A stretch of DNA of 36,482 bases. Origin: Streptomyces sp. H27-H1 (GTDB lineage Bacteria; Actinomycetota; Actinomycetes; Streptomycetales; Streptomycetaceae). The DNA is taken from NCBI RefSeq assembly GCF_026627445.1, contig NZ_JAPNLJ010000065.1, forward strand, positions 1 through 36,482, given 5' to 3'. Position numbers and translations under genes: made by a program. This document shows positions 31,503 through 36,482 of the stretch, one piece after another. A model generated the notes under the pieces. That model was given only the letters and a program-made list of their open reading frames with translations. It ran no database searches and was not told where the DNA came from. Position 1 is the first letter of the stretch. Every line of letters starts with the position of its first letter.

Positions 31503-32363
31503 ATGACGATGGACAGAGATGACCTGCGAGCGGTCCGTGGCGAGTTCGACTCCGTGATGCGACGCGATGCCCGGCCCGACACCAGCGACGCGCGCGTGGA
31601 ACGGGTGGGTCCGGTCGTACGGCAGATCGCGCCCGGGCCCGGCGGCAACATGGTGCTCTGGTCGGACCTCGACGAGCACACGGCGGATGCGGTGATCGCG
31701 GAGCAGGTGGCGTTCTTCACGGAGCTGGCCGGCCGGGGGGAGGTCCCGTCGGCGGAGTTCGAGTGGAAGCTGTACGACCACGACCGCCCCGCCGACCTCG
31801 GGGACCGGCTGCGCACGGCCGGCTTCGTGGCGGAGCCCGCGGAAACCCTGCTGGTGGCGCGGGCGGCGGAGCTGGCCACCCTGTCAGTGGAGCCGCCGGA
31901 GGGCATCACGCTGCGGGTGGTGACCGACGAGGAGGGCGTGGACCTGATGATGGAGGCCCACCGCCGTGCCTTCGGCTCGGATCGCCCGCGCATCAAGGAC
32001 CTGATGCTGAACCTGCTCAGGGACGAGCCGGACACGATCGAAGCCGTCGTCGCGATGGCGGGTGACGTCCCGGTGAGCGCGGCCCGGATGGAGATGCGCC
32101 CGGGGAGCGACTTCGCAGGCCTGTGGGGCGGCGGCACGGTCCGGGAGTGGCGGGGCCGCGGCATCTACCGCCTCCTGGTCGCCCACCGCGCGCGCGTGGC
32201 CGCCGACCGGGGCATCCGCTACCTCCAGGTCGACGCCTCGCAGGACAGCCGCCCGATCCTGGAACGGCTTGGCTTCCAGGTCCTGGGGGTCACTGTGCCC
32301 TGGGTTTGGGAGGGACAGGGGGGTGGGGGTGGGCCTGTGCTGCCGGTTGGCCGGCGGCTTTGA
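31503..32363 (+). CDS. GNAT-family acetyltransferase (286 aa, two-domain)
   Basis: A 286-aa protein whose C-terminal half is a GNAT fold: AVVAMAGDVPVSAARMEM, then LWGGGTVREWRGRGIYRLLVAHR with the RGRGxY acetyl-CoA loop, and YLQVDASQDSRPILERLGF before the last strand. The N-terminal half is a degenerate GNAT-like region (VLWSDLDEHTADAVIAEQ to FEWKLYDHDRP), as in tandem-GNAT actinomycete proteins. It probably acetylates a small molecule or amine; the substrate is unknown. The start may be ATG 31503 or ATG 31509. After the last strand the tail is a Gly-rich run and ends shortly before the left copy of an 83-bp inverted repeat. Confidence 0.88.
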   Translation: MTMDRDDLRAVRGEFDSVMRRDARPDTSDARVERVGPVVRQIAPGPGGNMVLWSDLDEHTADAVIAEQVAFFTELAGRGEVPSAEFEWKLYDHDRPADLGDRLRTAGFVAEPAETLLVARAAELATLSVEPPEGITLRVVTDEEGVDLMMEAHRRAFGSDRPRIKDLMLNLLRDEPDTIEAVVAMAGDVPVSAARMEMRPGSDFAGLWGGGTVREWRGRGIYRLLVAHRARVAADRGIRYLQVDASQDSRPILERLGFQVLGVTVPWVWEGQGGGGGPVLPVGRRL

Positions 32364-32453
32364 GGGGTGCCGGGCGGCGTCCCGGGAATCGAGCGTCCTT
32401 CCGTGGTGGGCAGGTCCGTGGTCCCCCGGGGGATGGCCTGGGGGATCTCTACG

Positions 32454-32536
32454 CGCGGAACGGTCAGAGCACCCGGGTCCGGGGCGGTCGGCCTCCCTTC
32501 CCGAGACTTCGGCCGCCAGCGTGAGTGAGAGGACGA
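32454..32536 (+). repeat. Left copy of an 83-bp inverted repeat
   Basis: This 83-base stretch matches the reverse complement of 33450-33532 at 78 of 83 positions without gaps. Both copies are intergenic and enclose one gene. Inside each copy GGCGGTCGGCC and GGCCGCC (32483-32493 and 32511-32517) form an imperfect stem. It occupies the centre of the 309-base gap between the acetyltransferase and the iron-box membrane protein; the rest of that gap holds only three tandem GTGGACCTC-like units at its right end. Confidence 0.88.
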
Positions 32537-32641
32537 AAAGACCGTCGCCAGATGACCTGAGACCACTTCCAGGCCGCTGCCGCCCCTCAACGGACCGCAG
32601 ACGGGTCTGGGGTAGAGCGTCCGGGCGGAAAAGTGCGCCTG

Positions 32642-32668
32642 GTGGACCTCGTGGACCTCGCGGACCTG
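32642..32668. repeat. Three tandem 9-bp units (GTGGACCTC)
   Basis: GTGGACCTC, GTGGACCTC and GCGGACCTG lie immediately beyond the stop of the 184-aa membrane-protein gene. A short slippage-type repeat; no function evident. Confidence 0.6.
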
Positions 32669-32672
32669 GGAG

Positions 32673-33227
32673 TCAGGAATTGGTGTTGAGGAATCCGATG
32701 GTCATTGCGCCCCACCAGCAGACCTGGGAGATGACGGCGGTGGCGCCGCCCCACAGCAGCAGGCGGGGGGTGACGGTGGGCGCGGTCGCGAGGCGGCGGC
32801 CGAGCCGACCGGCCTGGAGGCCGTTGAGGGTGAGGAGGAGGACGAGCCCGAGCTTGGCGAGGGTGAGCGACGAGTCGAGATCGGGGTGCAGCATCATTCC
32901 GCTGGCGATGAGACCGCCGAGTCCGGCCCAGATGGGTATGTGGAGCCGATTTGTGGCACCGACCGCCTCGGTGAGCGTGCAACGCTTCATGGCCCACAGC
33001 AGACCGTAGTAATCAGCGGACAGAACCGCGCCGAAGCCGACGACGAGCGAGGCGAGGTGCGCGAACAGCGCGGCCGTGTGCAGCGCCGGGTCGGTCTCCA
33101 CATGAAGCGAAACCCACAGTCCGACCGTCAGAACGATCATTGCCCCCAATCCTGCGGCCGCCACCGTCCACCAAGAGTCGTAAAGGCGGACAGGCCGAGC
33201 AGACAGATCAGCGGCTGGGGACGACAT
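32673..33227 (-). CDS. Multi-pass membrane protein under a predicted iron box (184 aa)
   Basis: A 184-aa integral membrane protein with five hydrophobic segments (about 20-42, 50-78, 96-113, 122-140 and 156-181). Histidines lie in or beside them (His42, 50, 57, 96 and 114), reminiscent of small haem-binding or CopD/DUF2269-like membrane proteins, although no family signature is certain. SADYYGLLWAMKRC sits between helices 2 and 3. The ATG at 33227 has GGAGC about ten bases upstream and starts a clean cytoplasmic N-terminus; the longer open frame lacks coding bias. A DtxR/IdeR-type site lies 45 bases upstream, so it is probably induced by iron starvation. The gene is enclosed by an 83-bp inverted repeat. 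A role in iron, haem or siderophore traffic is inference from regulation only. Confidence 0.8.
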   Translation of the reverse strand: MSSPAADLSARPVRLYDSWWTVAAAGLGAMIVLTVGLWVSLHVETDPALHTAALFAHLASLVVGFGAVLSADYYGLLWAMKRCTLTEAVGATNRLHIPIWAGLGGLIASGMMLHPDLDSSLTLAKLGLVLLLTLNGLQAGRLGRRLATAPTVTPRLLLWGGATAVISQVCWWGAMTIGFLNTNS

Positions 33228-33271
33228 GTGAGTGAGCTCCGAGGGCAGGACGGGCGCAGGATCGACCCGAG

Positions 33272-33290
33272 AAAGGCAAGGCTTACCTAA
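33272..33290 (-). promoter_or_regulatory. DtxR/IdeR/DmdR-type iron box
   Basis: On the minus strand this site reads TTAGGTAAGCCTTGCCTTT. It agrees with the actinobacterial iron-repressor consensus TWAGGTWAGSCTWACCTWA at 17 of 19 positions. It lies 45 bases before the membrane-protein start, and a TTGACC at 33302-33307 could be the -35, placing the box over the -10 region, the usual repressing position. The plus-strand gene on this side (DinB) starts 437 bases away, so the minus-strand gene is the likely target. Confidence 0.85.
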
Positions 33291-33449
33291 ACATTTCATA
33301 AGGTCAATGCAGGTCCACGGCCCAAGACGGATCTCACATCCACATCCGGTGCGTGGGCGGCCCGTGACCGCCCCGGGCGGCCGCAGTCGCTGAGCCGAGC
33401 GAGAGCGCGTAGCGATCTGATGCGCCCACCGACCCGGAGGGGCGGGTGG

Positions 33450-33532
33450 TCGTCCTCTCACTCATGCTGGCGGCCGAAGTCTCGGGAAGGGTGGCCGACC
33501 GCCCCGGACCTGGATGCTCTGACCGTCCCGCG
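33450..33532 (-). repeat. Right copy of the 83-bp inverted repeat
   Basis: The reverse complement of this stretch equals 32454-32536 except at five positions, without gaps. It lies in the 499-base gap between the iron-box membrane protein and the DinB gene. Apart from this copy, the iron box and a GC-rich imperfect hairpin around 33350-33385, I see no gene or element in that gap. Confidence 0.88.
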
Positions 33533-33726
33533 TCCCACCGCTGGGCGGCGGGCCGGTCCCACAGGTCCATGTGCGGCTGACCGGCGGAAGAGGACATGGG
33601 CGTCCCTGAGATGCCCGTCCCCGTCCCTCCCTCGTCGACCTCCCCGGCCATCCCCCGGGCCCCCAACCCCGATGAACAGGGCGCCGGCCTTCCGCCCCAC
33701 CGCCCCGACGGGGCAAGATCGCAGCC

Positions 33727-34245
33727 ATGGCAGCAACCGGATCCACCCACCGCGTCGGACCTCCCCTCACCGGGGGCGAGCGCGAGACGCTCCGCGCATA
33801 CCTCGACTTCCACCGGGCCACCCTCGCCTGGAAGTGCGAAGGCCTCACCGACGAGGAGCTGCGCCGCCAGTCGTCCCCGCCCTCCACGCTGTCCCTGCTC
33901 GGGCTGGTCCGGCACATGGCGGAGGTGGAGCGGCACTGGTTCCGGCGCACCTTCGGCGGGGCGGACGTCCCCCACCTGTGGTCGGACACGCACGACTTCC
34001 AGGCCGCCTACGACGCCTCCGGCTCGACCCGCGCCGAAGCCTTCGCGGCCTGGCAGGCGGAGGTCGAGCACGCCCGCACGGTGGAGGCGGCCGCCGAGTC
34101 CCTCGAGGTGACCGTACGCGTCGAGAGGTGGGAGGGGGACGCCTCGCTGCGGCTGCTCATGCTGCACATGATCCACGAGTACGCCCGCCACAACGGCCAC
34201 GCCGACTTCCTCCGCGAAGCCGTCGACGGCGCCACCGGCACCTGA
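33727..34245 (+). CDS. DinB-family protein (DUF664 type)
   Basis: A 172-aa four-helix-bundle protein of the DinB/YfiT-like superfamily, whose members include bacillithiol- and mycothiol-dependent metal enzymes. Candidate ligands are the histidines in LVRHMAEVERHWFRR (helix 2) and MIHEYARHNGHADFLRE (helix 4), arranged as in the typical metal-binding His triad. The TFGGADVPHLWSDTHD insertion is common in the actinomycete DUF664 branch. It may be a mycothiol-dependent S-transferase, but the thiol and substrate are unknown. The ATG at 33727 was chosen as the first Met of the frame; only a weak Shine-Dalgarno is visible. The next gene, a kinase, is 200 bases downstream. Confidence 0.87.
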   Translation: MAATGSTHRVGPPLTGGERETLRAYLDFHRATLAWKCEGLTDEELRRQSSPPSTLSLLGLVRHMAEVERHWFRRTFGGADVPHLWSDTHDFQAAYDASGSTRAEAFAAWQAEVEHARTVEAAAESLEVTVRVERWEGDASLRLLMLHMIHEYARHNGHADFLREAVDGATGT

Positions 34246-34290
34246 GGCCGCGGCCCGACCACTGGACGCCCGAACGCCCCTCACCCGCCG

Positions 34291-34327
34291 CCCGTCACCC
34301 GTCACCCGCACGCTGGACGCTGGACGC
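34291..34327. repeat. Tandem CCGTCAC units and a CTGGACG duplication upstream of the kinase
   Basis: CCGTCAC repeats near 34291-34306 are followed by CTGGACGCTGGACGC at 34313-34327. The same 15-mer occurs exactly at 30782-30796, upstream of the MMPL gene. The DinB-kinase gap (34246-34446) otherwise shows no gene. Confidence 0.5.
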
Positions 34328-34446
34328 CGAGCGGCACGAGCCGGTCATCGAGGGCCGGCCGATTTCTCGTCACCGAAGCAACTTGACCGTTGCCCTCCCG
34401 CGCCGGGAAGCTGATCCCCACTCAAACAATTGGCGCTGGGGGGAAA

Positions 34447-36354
34447 TTGACCAGCCAGAATCTGCACATCGGGCCGGACGCGGCAGCAGACCGCTACCGC
34501 TTGCTCCGGTCCATCGGGCGTGGCGGGGAGGCCGTGCTCTATCTCGCGGAGATCGAACTCGCGGGAGGATCCGAGCCCGTCGTCGTCAAAGTGCTCGACT
34601 CCAAGACGACGATCACCCCGGACGTGTTCGACCGGATCAGCCAGAAGTGGAACGAGCAGGCGGAACTGCTGCGCTTCGTCCACCGGCCCGGAGTCGTGGG
34701 CGTACGGGAGCATTTCGAAGGGCCGCCGATCCACCGGCCCGGGGAGTCCTCGACGCTGACCGGGCGGGCCCTCGTCCTGGTCATGAACCACGTCGACGGA
34801 CTCGACCTGCGGGACTGGCGGGCGGAGCGGACCCTGGCCACGGCTGCCGAGCGGCGCGAGGTGATGCGCACGCTGGAGCAGCTGGCCGACGTACTGGACT
34901 GGCTGCACTCGGGGAAGGCCACGCCCTCCGGGCGCCAGGTGATCCACGGTGACCTGTCGCCCGGCAATGTCATGGTCGACGCGCACGGGCAGGCCACCCT
35001 GGTGGACTTCGGCCTCAGCAAGCTGACCGCCGACCACCAGACCGCGGAGGTGTGGTTCACCCCGGGTTATGCCGCGCCGGAGGTCTTCGACGGGAAGCGG
35101 ACTCCGGGTGCGGACCGCTACGCCTTCGGGGCCATCGCGTACTTCATGCTGAGCGGGGAGTCCCCGCCCTCGACCCCCGAGCTGCTGGCGCAGGCGCTGG
35201 TGCGGCTGCCGCAGTTCGCTGTCCTGGACGCGGAGCAGCGGGCGCGGATCGCCGCCATCTACGCCGCCGACCCGCTGAAGCGGCCGGTGAACCTGGCGGG
35301 CTGGATGAAGGACATCCGGCACGCGGTGGTGTCCACCACCACGTCCACCTCCCAGCGGGTGGTCCAGGACCCGGCACCCTTGCCCGTGACACCCCCGTCG
35401 GCGCCCCCGACGGCGGCCCCGCCGAAGCCCGTGGTCCCGCCCCAGCAGCCGTCGCAGCCGCCGGCCGCCCCGGTCGTGGCGGCCCGGGCGTTCCCGGCCG
35501 GTCCCCCTTCCGGGCCGCCGGCCGCCCCTCCGGCGCAGCCGGCCCACACTCCGCCGCCCGCCGCCCTGCCCGCGTACGCCCCGGCGCCCACCGAGCCGGT
35601 GTACAGCCCGCCGCCGGTCCAGGCGAGCGTGCCGCAGGGGTACGGTCCCGCGCCCGTGGCCCACTCCGCCACGGAGGCGGCGCCCGCGCCGCCACCGCGC
35701 AAGCGGCGGCGGACCGGGCTGGTGCTCGGCGCGCTGCTCGCGGTGCTGGTGGTGGCCGGTGGAGCCGTGGCCGCCGTCAAGTTCATGGAGGACAAGGACC
35801 GGGACGGCGCCGACACGGCGGCCGGCGGCGACAAGCCGGCCTCGTCCTCGTCCGTCTCGGAGAGTCCGGCCCCCACCCCGTCCCCGTCCGACTCCCCGTC
35901 GGACGGACCCACGACCGGGCCCAGCGCGACGGGTACGGAGCCCCCGTCGGGGGTGGCGCCGGGGGTGAAGGCGGCCGATCTGACCGTCATGGCCCCGGTG
36001 AACGACCTGGGCGGGTTCACGGTCGCGCCCGCCAAGATCAACACCAAGCAGTACGGGGCGGCGTTCGTCGCGGAGCGCGACTGCTACTCCGACACGTACA
36101 CGGAGTTCGACCTCAACCGCGGCTGGAAGACGCTGGAGTTCACCGCGGGGATCGACGACGGCTCGGGGAACGAGAAGGGCCGGGTCAGCATCTCGCTCGA
36201 CAACCAGCCCGCCGCCTTCTCCGAGCTCCTGGAACTGGGCAAGCCGAACACCCACACGGTGGACGTGAGCGGCGCCCTGCGGCTGCGCATCAAGGTGGAC
36301 AAGGGCTGTGACAACGGCACCGTCGTCATCGCCGCCCCCCAGCTCAAGCGGTAG
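34447..36354 (+). CDS. Membrane-spanning serine/threonine kinase with extracytoplasmic NPCBM-like domain
   Basis: A 635-aa protein. The kinase domain spans about 17-295: Gly loop GRGGEA (24-29), Lys48, catalytic loop HGDLSPGN (Asp169, Asn174; His-Gly-Asp replaces the common His-Arg-Asp) and DFG at 187-189. A Pro/Ala-rich linker (about 300-415), a basic stop (RKRRR) and one membrane helix (423-446) follow. Next come a Ser/Pro linker and a C-terminal domain (511-635) resembling NPCBM-type carbohydrate-binding modules (TEFDLNRGWKTLEFTAGIDD), with two Cys that could form a disulfide. It is probably an envelope sensor kinase of the PknB general type but without PASTA repeats. The TTG at 34447 has GGGGGG a few bases upstream; an earlier TTG (34390) has none. 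Replacing the Arg of HRD suggests activation without activation-loop phosphorylation. Confidence 0.9.
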   Translation: MTSQNLHIGPDAAADRYRLLRSIGRGGEAVLYLAEIELAGGSEPVVVKVLDSKTTITPDVFDRISQKWNEQAELLRFVHRPGVVGVREHFEGPPIHRPGESSTLTGRALVLVMNHVDGLDLRDWRAERTLATAAERREVMRTLEQLADVLDWLHSGKATPSGRQVIHGDLSPGNVMVDAHGQATLVDFGLSKLTADHQTAEVWFTPGYAAPEVFDGKRTPGADRYAFGAIAYFMLSGESPPSTPELLAQALVRLPQFAVLDAEQRARIAAIYAADPLKRPVNLAGWMKDIRHAVVSTTTSTSQRVVQDPAPLPVTPPSAPPTAAPPKPVVPPQQPSQPPAAPVVAARAFPAGPPSGPPAAPPAQPAHTPPPAALPAYAPAPTEPVYSPPPVQASVPQGYGPAPVAHSATEAAPAPPPRKRRRTGLVLGALLAVLVVAGGAVAAVKFMEDKDRDGADTAAGGDKPASSSSVSESPAPTPSPSDSPSDGPTTGPSATGTEPPSGVAPGVKAADLTVMAPVNDLGGFTVAPAKINTKQYGAAFVAERDCYSDTYTEFDLNRGWKTLEFTAGIDDGSGNEKGRVSISLDNQPAAFSELLELGKPNTHTVDVSGALRLRIKVDKGCDNGTVVIAAPQLKR

Positions 36355-36482
36355 CCCCCGTTACCTTTTTCGTGGCCCCGCAATGGGGCTCCTGGCCCCC
36401 GGGCCCGGCATGACTGTGTGCCCCCTGCCGAAGGCATGGCCTGGGGGGTGGTGTCACCGGGTCTGGGGCACCGCTTGACCGC
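36355..36482. other. Non-coding end of the window
   Basis: After the kinase stop there is a T run (36364-36369) followed by a short GCCCC/GGGGC hairpin around 36375-36388. This could be a weak terminator, more plausibly for a minus-strand gene to the right. GC-rich partial repeats follow. No frame with coding bias is visible. Confidence 0.3.

Noticed and set aside
32454..32536. The 83-bp repeats as the end of a conserved coding sequence
   Set aside because: Both copies share a frame ending in TGA, but the five differences change amino acids at three of five sites and upstream sequences of the two copies are unrelated, so there is no sign of coding constraint.
1..36482. Biosynthetic gene cluster, prophage, toxin-antitoxin or defence system
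   Set aside because: No synthase, integrase, phage structural, toxin or defence-type gene was recognised; most genes are primary metabolism, regulators and transporters.

Overview
The window is a very GC-rich chromosomal segment with strong third-position G/C bias, frequent GTG/TTG starts and many long antisense shadow frames. This points to an actinomycete. The ilvBNC-serA block with its leader peptide, the paired proline-catabolism genes, the tetratricopeptide-rich LuxR regulator (LAL type) and the DtxR-type iron box together say Streptomyces or a close relative. No rRNA, tRNA, CRISPR array, phage or biosynthetic gene cluster was seen.

Layout. Positions 1-437 hold the first codons of an IS5-family transposase running off the left edge, next to a frameshifted gene remnant. 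A nitroreductase follows, then a coupled pair of unknown reverse-strand genes. Positions 2534-6720 form a proline-catabolism locus: pruA and a monofunctional proline dehydrogenase on the minus strand, with a divergent PucR/CdaR-type regulator. Positions 6753-10977 hold a metallo-beta-lactamase-fold hydrolase, a GlxA-type AraC regulator, and a TetR repressor divergent from an MFS exporter. Three 13-bp operator-like repeats lie between the repressor and the exporter, and the exporter looks leaderless.

Positions 11067-19688 are a minus-strand run. In order of transcription it holds a membrane PAS-GGDEF-EAL protein, a 13-residue Ile/Leu/Val leader peptide with an attenuator, ilvB, ilvN, ilvC and serA. 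Positions 19883-23594 carry a 2-hydroxyacid dehydrogenase, an aldo/keto reductase, a lipoprotein PQQ-type sugar dehydrogenase and a small DUF6191-like protein. Positions 23641-30715 carry a 1032-aa LAL regulator, a 55-aa unrecognised protein, a membrane protein, an acetyltransferase and an MMPL transporter. Positions 30716-36482 are more patchwork: a 9-bp-period repeat tract, a cupin-like protein, a second acetyltransferase, an iron-box-controlled membrane protein enclosed by an 83-bp inverted repeat, a DinB protein, and a membrane Ser/Thr kinase with an extracellular domain.

The best candidates for something undescribed are three. (1) The unit at 32454-33532: near-identical 83-bp inverted repeats enclosing a His-rich multi-pass membrane protein that has an IdeR/DmdR-type iron box at its promoter. 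(2) The degenerate 9-bp repeat array upstream of the MMPL transporter. (3) The diguanylate cyclase-like protein with an intact GGDEF motif and I-site but a mutated EAL site, placed just ahead of the branched-chain amino acid leader.
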